Notes under the pieces: generated by a model | Told to the model about the DNA's origin: nothing | Databases searched by the model: none | Seen by the model: only the letters and a program-made list of their open reading frames with translations | Part shown: in pieces, positions 23,355 through 33,266 of the stretch | How the letters are laid out: every line of letters begins with the position of its first letter | How positions within the stretch are numbered: position 1 is the stretch's first letter | Made by a program: the position numbers and the translations under genes | From: Acephala macrosclerotiorum | Lineage: Eukaryota > Ascomycota > Leotiomycetes > Helotiales > Mollisiaceae | Length of the DNA: 56,979 bases | Direction: 5' to 3' | Assembly (NCBI GenBank): GCA_014904845.1 | Contig: MU119517.1 | Location: forward strand, 1-56,979

Positions 23355-24767
23355 ATGGCAACATCGAGGGCCCAGAACCGAAAGGTTCGAACAGCTTGCG
23401 ACCGATGCTACGAGCTCAAAGAACGATGTACGCGTGCCTCCATCACGATCGATTGCACAAGATGCCAGAGGTTAGGTCTTATCTGCTCAACCGTCCGTCC
23501 AGTGAAAGCAGCGGGACGAAGACCACAGCATCGAAAGCACTCACTTTCTGGGACCACGCCATCAAGCCAATCCAGCACTACAGCGCCTGATACAGTCGAT
23601 ATTGCTACGTGGTTACGGGATGTCCCTGGTCTCAGCCAGAAGGAAAAAGAACTGCTGACGTTCCTCCTTGGGCGGCCTGAAAACCTGGATTGCTATGTAG
23701 TAGGCTCTAGCTTTCAAGCCGCCGAGCAGCGCTCACTGATAGCTCCTCTGCCTGCTGCTTTACCTGTACTTAAGGACGCCTATCTCGCGTGTGCTGGTGC
23801 ACTGAAGTTACTGCAACCCAGCATTGTAACGGAAGTGGATAAAGATATCGGCCTCCACCATGCGTCATCCGCAATGATAACATTGATGTCACTCCCTGTT
23901 GCTACCTTCCAGGACGCGACTTTGTGTCTCACATTGGGAACCGTGTTGGCGTTATACGTGTACTCAGCCGTCGGTGTAGGTGTCGCTGACATCTGCCATT
24001 ACTGCCTCAGTACAACCAGTTCATTCCTCGAGACGGCAGGATCAGATACAGAAATAAAATCGTGGCAGAGTTTTCTCGTGCTACTGGAAATCATGGACTG
24101 TGTGGTTCATCGCCGAAAGCCAACGCTGAGAATCCAGCTGCAAATGCTCGAAAGCGTAGACCGCCATCTTGGCCTCTGTTTACCTCTGTTACCATACTAT
24201 TATGATCTCTGTGTTATCAGCCACACCTTGAGGAGTAGCACCGACACAAGCTATTCGGTTCACGTTCAGAAACAATTAGATGGAATCCACACAGCCATTG
24301 AGGGATGGCAGCCATCACATCCTGAGGACTTGGTCGATCGATTCAAAGCCGCAGAAGTTGTCAATCTTCTTGCTCAAGCAAAGGTATACCGCTTGGCAGG
24401 GCTTCTTATCAGCCATCGGTTGCGATATGTGTTTGGTCAGCAGGACAGTCAGGCCGACACTTGGTCGAAAGAGGTCATGATGGAGCTTGAGCTTGCACGC
24501 AAGTTTACAAAGCAATCGATTCGATGTGTGACAGTGCCATTTGTAGTAGCAGCTATTGAGATTCGAGATCCTAGCGCACGTCTCAAAGCTCTTCAGAATG
24601 TGGATGAATATGTTGATCAATTTACCCCAGTTGTACAGAAGGCGACAAAGACGTTTTTAGAACGAGTTTGGCATGAGCGGGATGTGAAAATTACGACCTG
24701 CTGGTTTGATTCGGTCTCCAAACCATGTGCAGTGCTAAACGCCATAGATGCAGCTTGCTTTGCGTAG
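23355..24767 (+). CDS. Zn(II)2Cys6 transcription factor
   Basis: Intronless, 470 residues, ATG at 23355. The binuclear cluster is near the N-terminus at about residues 15-38: ACDRCYELKERC, then eight residues, then CTRCQRLGLIC. This gives CX2CX6CX8CX2CX6C with all six ligands. A short basic linker follows (AAGRRPQHRKHS). The remaining 400 residues are helical and resemble the C-terminal regulatory part of cluster regulators rather than the classic fungal-TF middle homology domain. Such proteins bind CGG triplets and usually control neighbouring genes. The divergent amidase and the CGG-rich repeats between them make this the likely regulator of the amidase. Confidence 0.85.
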   Translation: MATSRAQNRKVRTACDRCYELKERCTRASITIDCTRCQRLGLICSTVRPVKAAGRRPQHRKHSLSGTTPSSQSSTTAPDTVDIATWLRDVPGLSQKEKELLTFLLGRPENLDCYVVGSSFQAAEQRSLIAPLPAALPVLKDAYLACAGALKLLQPSIVTEVDKDIGLHHASSAMITLMSLPVATFQDATLCLTLGTVLALYVYSAVGVGVADICHYCLSTTSSFLETAGSDTEIKSWQSFLVLLEIMDCVVHRRKPTLRIQLQMLESVDRHLGLCLPLLPYYYDLCVISHTLRSSTDTSYSVHVQKQLDGIHTAIEGWQPSHPEDLVDRFKAAEVVNLLAQAKVYRLAGLLISHRLRYVFGQQDSQADTWSKEVMMELELARKFTKQSIRCVTVPFVVAAIEIRDPSARLKALQNVDEYVDQFTPVVQKATKTFLERVWHERDVKITTCWFDSVSKPCAVLNAIDAACFA

Positions 24768-25108
24768 CTTGTAGTTTCAGATGTATCTTACATCAAACCG
24801 AATTCATACTCTAAGCTCGTTTAAACCATGCATCCTGTCGTGTCTTAGCATCAGCATTTGACAATTGATAGTGTCAGTTGAGAACTCGTATTCAGGTGAT
24901 ATTGGTGGAGAATGCACTGAGACAGTGATCAATGTGGGAATGAGGTCTCACGCTCAATCGAGCATCGGCTCATATGGGTTGTCTCAGCTGGACTGGATGC
25001 ACTAGTGAATTCTCTTTATTAAGGGAACATTCTCACTTAGCTAGATGGGCAGATTAGACATCACAATACCACTCCTTTTACCCTCTCAACTGATAGATAG
25101 GCTCAACC
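24768..25108. other. Intergenic, nothing recognised
   Basis: 3' flank of the regulator followed by AT-moderate sequence leading into the OrsD-type relic. No gene or repeat seen. Confidence 0.5.
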
Positions 25109-26867
25109 TCAACCTAGAGAGGTCTCTAGGGGCATCCAACGGGGAGACACGTCATATACATATACATATATAGATATAGATATAGATATAGATATAGATA
25201 TAGATATAGATATAGATATAGATATAGATATAGATATAGATCTGAGATGGATGTAACGTAACTGGGACATCTCGACCCGGGTGCCGGGGTATAACACCTC
25301 CTCGCGAATGCACTGGATCCCCCTGGCGGCGGGCGTGGTATATCGGATCTTGAACCCGTACGACCGGGGTCTGGTATATCCACTGCATCCGCGTGGGATC
25401 ACGGCTACCATGGGCTATGGTCATGAACTGGCCGACTAATTGCTTGACTGACCCGTAATAACTTATGGCCATCGTACGGGCTTCTTGCTCGATCAAACCG
25501 GCGCGCTGGTATTCGTGAATTTGCCCTTGTCGTTGCTCGTATGCCTCTTGGACGACCATTAACCGGGCCAGCTTGATCACGGCCGAATACTTGGTGGTGA
25601 AATCTTCGGCATCGTGCCACCCCTTGGTCGCCTTTGATCATCAAAACGGCCAATCCGCTGATAATGGCATTCTGATACTCGTCGTCCTGTAATGAGTGGT
25701 CTAATAACGTGATGCAAAACCGTAAAATTTCTCGATGGATCTGGCTCACTCATTCGACCTCTTCGTCGGACACCCCCGTCCTCAAACCCCCGTCGACTTC
25801 TTCATCTGCCCCTACATGGTCTTCCCCACGCCTGTTCTCCTCATCAAACCCTTCATCTTCGCCACGGTCTTCACCCTCGTCCTCGGCACGCTTCTCCTGC
25901 TCCTGCTTCCACCGCTGAAACGCCTGGATCTCGTCCCTCACGGTTTGCATGGCCGTCTGCTGCACACGTACGGGGGTCGAAACTCGGCGTCGTCCTCCTT
26001 GGCTCGAAATACAAACAACAACAACAACTGCCTCTACACCTCGACATACTGCTCGACGGTCGTGATGTCCATCCAACTGTCAAACAGCCTGTTCGTCTCC
26101 TTGTCAATCTCCTTATTGGCCTCGAATAACGTCTGCAAACCCACCACCTCCCGTACGGCATGGTACTGTGCATCTTGAATCAACCACTCAAATTTTTGCA
26201 TAATACTTGCAACTCTAGCTCGTCGTTCTTGACAGGTACAATTAATGCTTGCAATTCCTTCCGATCGAATGCTCCCTATGGGCCACCTATCCCACGCGAC
26301 GCGGCCACGGATTCGGCTCATGTGCTTAACCTATCCCTACTAGTTCGACTACTCTCTTAGCTATAATTCTATAATACTTTAACTCTTGATGGTGGAAGGT
26401 CTGATAGTAGATAGGCTCTATTGTTACCTTAGCCCAGAATTCCCTTGCTACGCTTATCGTTGAGCCAGGCGAGTTCTTCGGCGGCCTCCCTTCGAGCCGC
26501 TCTGCCATTGGTGGGCGTCCTTTAAATGCTCTCGCATGATCTTCTCGCACCCGCAGATATACGGCTGAACATCTGGACAGAGACGACATGCAATCCCATT
26601 CGAGTAGAGAATTAGGTAGTTGATAGGGTACGTCTGGCGTGGAATCACAAGTTTCTGAATGACAGCAGCGCTCTGTATTAGCTTGGCTGCATAATACTTA
26701 ATGCAGTACTGGATTTGCTCTCCTGTTACTTTATCCTTATGATGAGCTCTAAGATGGGACGCGATCGTGCCCGGAACAACGGCATACTGGCATGGAAGGC
26801 AGGAAGACGGCGTAAGTCGGATCGAAGTAGAAAAGATCCATGGAACCGCTTCTTGCAAGAATGGCAA
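25109..26867 (-). pseudogene. Decayed OrsD-type zinc-finger gene of a fungal mobile element
   Basis: Minus-strand frames line up in the order of OrsD-type (PF12013-like) proteins linked to fungal helicase-bearing elements. First come two C2H2-like fingers (CLPCQYAVVPGTIASHLRAHH and CRLCP...CGCEKIMREHLKDAH, about 26810-26510), then a linker, an acidic Glu-rich stretch (25750-26076), a segment starting LLDHSLQDDEYQNAIISGLAV, the VIKLARLMVVQEAYEQ helix, and an RSYGFKIRYTT region near 25340. The pieces lie in different frames with stops between them, so at least four frameshifts or stops have accumulated. The coding trace ends in a microsatellite. The family assignment is from recognition and was not searched. 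Confidence 0.6.
25163..25246. repeat. (TAGATA)n microsatellite
   Basis: About 13 copies of the hexamer TAGATA, preceded by ATACAT units. It replaces the C-terminal coding part of the decayed OrsD-type gene and accounts for the artefactual SISISI and YLYLYL frames there. Confidence 0.95.
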
Positions 26868-27447
26868 GGAAAAGGATAAGACAAGCGGGCGAGTATATCA
26901 GAGGCAGACAGTAAAGGTGGTAGTATAAGTCAAGAAAGTAAATTGGCCACTAGCTTAGCACTGAGAAGAGAGAGCGAGACACGAACGCGACGCGTCCATA
27001 ATTTACTAAACCCAGGTTTTCGAGCCACATCTTCAAGCCCCCTTCTCTTGATATCGAGACTGATATCAAGACGCGTTTGACGGAAGTGGCGAGGCATGGG
27101 AGGAAGCGAAATGAGAAAATTATCAAAAAGGTAATCTTACGAGAGAAGGTTGTTGATGGAAGCGATTCCCAGTAGAGGCTAGTCTGCGGGGTTTGGATTG
27201 TTGTGTAGGTTGAGGAAGAATTTTATGGCGGGTGCACTGCTAGTTCAACTAAGAAAGGGAAGGAACGGGTTTAAGAAACTATGCCCACGGTACCAAAACA
27301 AAAGTTGTCTTCAATACATCCTAGTGCGCTTTGATCACAACAGAAGTATCTTGAGATGATGAAACAGAAATGAACGAGGGTATGCGACTTTTTCAGCGAA
27401 CATCCAACGCAGCGCTAATGACAAAGTAATCAGAAATGACAATCGAC
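26868..27447. other. Intergenic
   Basis: Upstream flank of the relic and 3' flank of the coiled-coil gene. No coding frame or repeat of note. Confidence 0.5.
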
Positions 27448-28608
27448 TTAAACAAACTCCCACTCCGACTCCCCGCCAGATTCTGCCTCGGCCTCCACGA
27501 GACTTGGAGTAGATGTTGCAACCGAGTTTGGCCTTGAACTTGTAGATGGTCGGTGGCGGTCGACCAGGACCGTGGTCATTCCCATCTCCTCTTCTTCCTC
27601 GTCGGGGAACTTGTCCACAAGGTGCTCGTAGTAATTGGGCGGCGGTCCCTTAGGCTTGTCGCTCTTTCCCCCCTTGTTGATTTCCTTACCCCTCTCAGCC
27701 TGATCGAGGCGGTCGACAGTCTTAGACATCGCGCCTCTCTCAGCTTCCCTATCACTTTCCTCTACGTCGTATATATTTTCCATCCCCTTGCCTTTCTCTT
27801 TTTTCTCAATCTCAAAATCTGCCTCATCTTTCTCAGCCTCTTCTTGGAAGTCCTCAAGGAATTTGAGGACTTCATGCTCTCTCCGAGATTCCTTCTTAGC
27901 CTCCTCAGCCGCTTTCTCAGCATCAGCAGCCAACTCCTCAAGAGCTAACAAATCCGTCAACGCAGGCTCATTCTCCACAACCCAGATCAACAACTGTTTC
28001 GTCCTCGCATCGTGTCTCGTAATTTCTTCTTGATCAATCCCATACGTCTTCAAATACTTCGAAATACGTTGAAATCCCCCACCTCCATACCCCCCATTGA
28101 ACGTCTTCAGTACTCCGTAATCCGCTTCTCCGGCCCGCTCAGCTCTCACTGCCTGAACCAACAACTTCTCAATCTGTCCCAAACTGAAGTCCTTTCTTCC
28201 CAATGGTGACAATCCAAGGCTCTCGATGAAGGTATCAACGGCATCATACCCCACCATAACCTCGCTTCTCAGATTGTCGAAATGTTTTTGGGCATCATCT
28301 GCTTGCAGCCAAATGTCCGGACCGACTTCGTAGTATGTCGAGACGCATTCTTGGAGCTCACATAGTGCGTAGGTGAGCGATTCGAGGATATGTAGCCAAT
28401 CCTTGCGGCGGTCTTGGCATCGTTGCATGAGGAGAGAATTGGGGTTATTTGCTTGCTTGATGAGGCCTTCTAGGTGTCTATGGATGGCACTGAGATCTTC
28501 ACAGAGGTCTTCGAATACTGAGGCTGCGGCTGTACAACTGTTTGATAGTTGTTGGATGAGCTCGTCTAGCGGGGTGAAATCGTCCGCCGTGAAGCATGTT
28601 GGTGCCAT
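27448..28608 (-). CDS. Hypothetical protein with helical N-terminus and charged coiled coil
   Basis: Intronless, 386 residues, ATG at 28606-28608. Residues 1-150 are helical and contain regularly spaced hydrophobics (LDELIQQLSNSC, DLSAIHRHLEGLI, LHILESLTYALCELQECV), somewhat like the helical bundles at the start of fungal signalling proteins. Residues about 230-290 form a strongly charged Glu/Lys/Ala stretch predicted to be a coiled coil. The tail contains PPPNYYEHLVDKF, an EEEEE run and a Ser/Thr-rich acidic end. There is no signal peptide, membrane segment or catalytic motif. I do not recognise a named family. The long clean frame and normal composition support a real gene. Confidence 0.75.
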   Translation of the reverse strand: MAPTCFTADDFTPLDELIQQLSNSCTAAASVFEDLCEDLSAIHRHLEGLIKQANNPNSLLMQRCQDRRKDWLHILESLTYALCELQECVSTYYEVGPDIWLQADDAQKHFDNLRSEVMVGYDAVDTFIESLGLSPLGRKDFSLGQIEKLLVQAVRAERAGEADYGVLKTFNGGYGGGGFQRISKYLKTYGIDQEEITRHDARTKQLLIWVVENEPALTDLLALEELAADAEKAAEEAKKESRREHEVLKFLEDFQEEAEKDEADFEIEKKEKGKGMENIYDVEESDREAERGAMSKTVDRLDQAERGKEINKGGKSDKPKGPPPNYYEHLVDKFPDEEEEEMGMTTVLVDRHRPSTSSRPNSVATSTPSLVEAEAESGGESEWEFV

Positions 28609-29198
28609 GTTTCCGATTGATCAGTCGAATAGTCCAGGGTAGAACAGCGTTTAGAGATCTCGAGATAGAAGTGACAATGAAAATCTTTTTAGGAAGAAAT
28701 AAATTGAGGTTCGAGGTGGTGGTCGTAAGGCTGAGGACGTTGATCTGCCGTGGCTGCCTGGCAGGGGCAAGAGTGAATCCCATAGGTGACGCAAGCGAAC
28801 TCGGTGTAGCTGCATTCCTGGGAGTTGGTCACGATATTGAAAGGAAGGAACTTAGGAATAGCTTCATTATTCTGGCTGTTGTTTGAAATGATGGGCTGCC
28901 TTCGAAGGGTGAGACGAAGTAAAAAAGGGTGTGTATGTGTTTATATCACGTGATCAGATACTGAGTCAGCTTTATGATGATTAACACAGTCTTAGTACTT
29001 CTGTATTGATATACTCCCTGCTTCTTTAGTGCTAAATACAATCCAAACACTTCATACACGAGGAAGTTCTCAAAAAAAGAACCAGTACACGTGGTTACAT
29101 TCTGACCTAGCCACGGCTAATTGTGGCTGCGCCTCCTACCTTGACATCTTCTCTCAACCTCGTCCACAACCTCTCCAATCAATCACAGTCCATCTGAA
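28609..29198. other. Divergent promoter region
   Basis: Lies between the coiled-coil gene (minus) and glutathione synthetase (plus). It contains a palindromic TATCACGTGATC near 28945, an E-box/CACGTG site of the type bound by bHLH factors. Whether it is used is unknown. Confidence 0.4.
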
Positions 29199-30827
29199 AT
29201 GCGAAAACTGACATCTGCCACGAGTAGGTCATCGCGAAATGAGAATCGCTCCTCCAAGATGAAGTACCCTCCAGTCCTTCCTGAAGAAACCTATCAAACC
29301 CTGATTTCCGAAGTCAAGGACTGGCAGATTACTCATGGATCTCTGCTCAAGCTCGTCAGAACAGATGAGGAACACACCGTACTATCTCAGCCTGTTGGAT
29401 GCACTCTATTTCCTACGTTGTACCCTAAATATGTATTTGAAGACGCGCTTTCTCTCCAAGCCATTTACAACAAGCTTTACACCGCAGTCGCCGAGGATGA
29501 AGAATGGCTGTACGAGACTCTAAAGGGCTTGATCGATGTCGACCCTCTAACGAATCGACTGTGGACGATATATCAGGAGGTCAAGCGGGAGGGATATCTT
29601 CAAGACCTGGAGCTTGGTATTTTCCGTTCTGACTACATGCTTCACTCAGATGGTCACCCTCAGTCAACTCGACCAGAGCTCAAGCAAGTAGAGTTCAATA
29701 CTGTTACCTGCGCAGGAGGAGTCCACGGCAACAATATTTCAGACATGCATCGACGTCTAAATTTGATTGGGATGTACAATACAGGCTCGGATTCGACACC
29801 CGGCAGCGCCTCGACGGTCCATCTTGATCCCTCGTCCCTTCCCAAGAACACCACCCTAAAAACCCTTGTCTCTGGCCTCGAGACTGCGTATCACGCCTAC
29901 GGTGGCGCAAAAGGTCGTGTTCCAGGAAAGCAGACATGTATCCTCTTCATCGTCCAGCCCAAGAACTTCAACATTGCTGATGAACGACCCATCGAGTACG
30001 CCTTGGAGGACAAATCAATCCCCTGCTTTCGAGTCACATTCGGATACGAGGTGCTTTCGCAGACTTCTCTAACACCGAATGGCGAGTTGATCTATCGCCC
30101 ACCCGGACGCTATACCTCTATGGAAGTCAGTGTCGTCTACTTCCGAGCTGGATTCGAGGTTCACGAGTACGATGACACTGGCCATATGGCACGTTTCCAA
30201 CTTGAAAAGTCGAGAGCTATCAAGTGTCCATCGATTCTCTCACACCTGACCACATTAAAGAAAGTGCAGCAAGCATTGGCTCTGCCGAATGCTCTGGAAC
30301 GCTTTCTTGGATCTGAAGAAGCTGCTTTGGTATCGAGAACTTTCGCTCCGCAATATCCGCTCGACGAGTCTAGGTTGGGATATCATGCACGAAAGCTCGC
30401 AACAGACCCTCAAACTGCAAAAAAACATATTCTCAAACCTTCTCTTGAAGGCGGTGGCCATAATTTCTACGGCGAAGACATCGCCGCATTTCTCAAAGCA
30501 ACACCGAAAGAGATGTGGCATCAATACATCTTGATGGAAAAGATCACTCCTCCTCTTGTCAAAAACTTTCTCATGTCTCCACGCGGGCTCTTTGAAGGCC
30601 CAGTGATCTCTGAGCTTGGAGTATTTGGGGTATGTCTTTGGAAGAGGACGCGAGTGAAAGACAATAGGGGAACTGCAGTAATGGTGAAGGAGTTCGATCC
30701 TTGTTGGTCTTTCAAGACGAAAGACGCGAGTGTGGATGAGATGAGTGTCGTCAAAGGGTACGGATGCTTTGACAGTCCTGCTTTAGTAGATTCTGAACTG
30801 TTCTTGTCTTTGCTTGAGAAGTCCTGA
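29199..30827 (+). CDS. GSH2: Glutathione synthetase (eukaryotic ATP-grasp type)
   Basis: Intronless. From the ATG at 29199 it encodes 542 residues; from the ATG at 29259 (MKYPPVLPEE) it encodes 522, and the latter matches where family members begin. The substrate domain carries LKQVEFNTVTCAGG (glutathione-binding ENT-like region) and IGMYNTG. The ATP-grasp part has PSLEGGGHNFYGEDI, the Gly-rich lid and metal/ATP segment, and the C-terminal VKGYGCFDSPAL. It joins gamma-glutamylcysteine to glycine using ATP in the cytosol, the second step of glutathione synthesis. The 20-residue optional N-terminus is Arg/Ser-rich and lacks acidic residues apart from one Glu, so it could be a weak mitochondrial presequence or simply 5' leader. 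No damage is seen. Confidence 0.95.
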   Translation: MRKLTSATSRSSRNENRSSKMKYPPVLPEETYQTLISEVKDWQITHGSLLKLVRTDEEHTVLSQPVGCTLFPTLYPKYVFEDALSLQAIYNKLYTAVAEDEEWLYETLKGLIDVDPLTNRLWTIYQEVKREGYLQDLELGIFRSDYMLHSDGHPQSTRPELKQVEFNTVTCAGGVHGNNISDMHRRLNLIGMYNTGSDSTPGSASTVHLDPSSLPKNTTLKTLVSGLETAYHAYGGAKGRVPGKQTCILFIVQPKNFNIADERPIEYALEDKSIPCFRVTFGYEVLSQTSLTPNGELIYRPPGRYTSMEVSVVYFRAGFEVHEYDDTGHMARFQLEKSRAIKCPSILSHLTTLKKVQQALALPNALERFLGSEEAALVSRTFAPQYPLDESRLGYHARKLATDPQTAKKHILKPSLEGGGHNFYGEDIAAFLKATPKEMWHQYILMEKITPPLVKNFLMSPRGLFEGPVISELGVFGVCLWKRTRVKDNRGTAVMVKEFDPCWSFKTKDASVDEMSVVKGYGCFDSPALVDSELFLSLLEKS

Positions 30828-30959
30828 GCTCGGCATGATGTAGGCCATTGTGTCGAAAGGTGATTGTGTTCAAGCAATCAGACTCTGTTCTTTCAATTGG
30901 CTGGTCCTCTGGAATATATAGCCGTCGCAAATCGCCTGGCGTTTGCATCTTCCTCAGTC

Positions 30960-32337
30960 TTCCCCAGATTGTGGTTGACACAATGTATGGCACGTCAAAC
31001 AGGAGCGAGGAGCTCTCATCCAGCATTGGGGCTCAGGATACCCGCAAAAGCAGTGAAGCTTCTCATGCTCTCGCTATTAGCCAAGAGACATACAGTATGA
31101 AGGGACCGAGGTTTGATGGAAGCACAGCTACTCATTACCAACCATACCGATTCTCTTTCGAAGATTTTGCCGCCTTCATTGACATGTGCAGCAATTCCAA
31201 ATTGCACAACCAAGAACGCGGAGAAGCCCACTACAAGCTACAGCAAGCTTGGGACACCATGTGAGCCGAAACCAGGCTCCCATGTTCCCTGCACCTATCG
31301 TCCATAACTCGTCCGTAAATCATGTTACCCTCAACCATAAGAAATACTTCTGCTCGACCTGGATTCAGCTAACTCTCCAAATCCAGGTACATTGATGCTT
31401 GCAAAAACTTCGAACGAAATCTCACTTGTCCGAGTTGCGGGCCCCGGCCGATCCATTGACTGCCTCAAATCCGCACAGACCAATCACGAGCACGAGCTAT
31501 GAGATGAAGAGGGTAATGGATCTGTCACTGGACTCACGAACTTCTAGGTTGACGGAAGAGAAATTGAAGGATGCTGAGTAGGACTTCTTTTTCTCAGAGG
31601 AGAAGTATCTGCTGGAGATCGACAGAGCGACCGAATGCCATGGACTGCGCAAGCTAAGGTAGGCTGCTGAGAAGCGTAGAAAGAATCGAATTGTGCTCCT
31701 GCTCAAACCCGCAGAGCACGGCTCTGCCAATGGCGACGCAATGGAAATAGACACGGAGGCTCTTGCTCTTCCCTACAGCTACACTGCCTACAGTCTTCTC
31801 CAGGCTACACTCGAGCCGGTAATGGCATTGGACATTGAGGATCAAAGCAAGGAAGACGCCACTGAGGACGTGTAGGTCACCATTTACCGAGAAGCAGAGG
31901 CCAATTAGACTCGGAACATGACTTGCCCGGTCTGCACGGCATCTCCTGGAAGAAACACTATGGCGCACAGGTTCTCGGAATACTTGAGCTTGATACTGTC
32001 CGAAATCGTAGATGATCTCATGAAGATCACGTTGCAGAAGGTGAAAGGCTTGATAAAGCAGAGACTGGACAGATTGAAAGCAAGACTTGAGGGCGCAGAG
32101 GACATTTACCCGAGAGAGAATCAGATTGTTGGATGCAAGGGTCTTGTTTGGGTGTGGGAAGATATCAAAATTCTCAGGAAAACAGCCTCAGATGCATAGA
32201 AGGTGGAGATTGAGATGGAGAGGTAGAGGGATTTCGTCGACGTCAACTCCCTTCAAAGATCAAGGCATATGTATCATTATCTACAAATATGTCAAAACTT
32301 GCCTCACAATTCACAATATGCCGTTTCCGACATGTAA
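30960..32337 (+). pseudogene. Decayed or recoded gene: long frame with six TAG stops
   Basis: Between a TGA at 31393 and a TAA at 32335 one frame runs for 313 codons. Its only interruptions are TAG codons at 31579, 31660, 31873, 31906, 32197 and 32224. The translated pieces look like real protein: charged helices (LTEEKLKDAE, KITLQKVKGLIKQRLDRLKARLEGAED), a CPVC pair and a VWVWEDI segment. A 5' exon may end at about 31261 (GTGAGC) with acceptor CTAACTCTCCAAATCCAG at about 31386, but that joins another frame, so the exon structure is unclear. The family is unknown. The simplest view is a pseudogene in which CAG codons became TAG by CpA mutation. Confidence 0.5.
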
Positions 32338-32903
32338 TTTTGCTTATTATCTTGTTGTACTTCCAAGTGGTATCCAAAGTCTCGCCTAGCCTATAGTCTC
32401 GCAGCACGGCTACATCTTGCTCAAGGTTTTTCGAACACAACCACACTAAATACCAGCACAACTCTACAAACATTAATGATTCTAGCTGACGTACGCATTG
32501 AATATGTAAGTGCTGTAGCCGAGGCTATTCATTTATTCAGTCCTTATTTCCGTTTCCTCTTGGGTGCGCAACACTACGACAATTCCGATAGTATGCATTT
32601 TCCAAGCATCACCTTCTGGGACACTTCAGCGATATTCGACGGCCACATTGCACAACCTCTTCAAACTTGACGAAGCTCTTCTGCGATGAAATAGCATTTG
32701 ACATTGTCTATGTTGCTTTCAATTTCAAACTTACGACAACAGATATTCCTCGCGGCGCAAGCCTTCGTCTGTAGCGCATCAGCAAGCGCATCAGCAAGCG
32801 CATCGAGCCTAATATATTCCACCATCTTCTAAGCCTTAGCATACCACTCCAGCCAGTCATCCAAGAGCATCCTCAGCTCTTTGTCCTATCACACCTTCAA
32901 TAA

Positions 32904-33266
32904 CTGCAAACTCAAGATGCCTCCCAACATGCTCGCCTCTACCCGCTCCTCGGCCTCGACTACCACTCTCACCCTACCGCAGACACAATCCGCAAAGCCT
33001 ACCTCTTAAAGGCGATCGAGCTCCACCCAGACAAGAACCCGAACAATCCTCAAGCTACAGCAAGATTCCAAGACCTCAAGAAAGCATACGAGACTATCAT
33101 CTCGTCGCTTGTTACTGTCGAGGAAAACGAAGACATCTCACGCACTAAGCCAACTCACAACTGTGACTCGGAATCCGAGGGCGAAGAGGAGATTTTCATC
33201 AAGCCACCCAATCGCCAAGCCCCTCTTCATATCGAACCTCAACCCCATGCCCCTCACATGTCTTAA
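32904..33266 (+). pseudogene. J-domain (DnaJ) protein fragment without a start codon
   Basis: An open frame from a TAA at 32901 to TAA at 33264-33266 encodes a J domain: YPLLGLDYHSHPT, IRKAYLLKAIELHPDKNPNN with the HPD motif that stimulates Hsp70 ATPase, then ARFQDLKKAYETI. An acidic tail follows (SESEGEEEIF). The frame has no ATG before the domain. An ATG at 32917 lies in another frame that closes after 30 codons, so either a one- or two-base indel near 32930 broke the start or an unseen upstream exon supplies it. The 3' end overlaps the convergent end of a decayed regulator. J-domain identity is clear; function in the cell is doubtful. Confidence 0.65.

Noticed and set aside
25109..25580. 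Minus-strand frames rich in Ile-Ser or Tyr-Leu repeats
   Set aside because: They are translations of the (TAGATA)n microsatellite joined to frames of the OrsD-type relic.
25109..26867. Secondary-metabolite cluster suggested by an OrsD-like domain
   Set aside because: No polyketide or peptide synthase is nearby, and the domain is widespread in fungal mobile elements.
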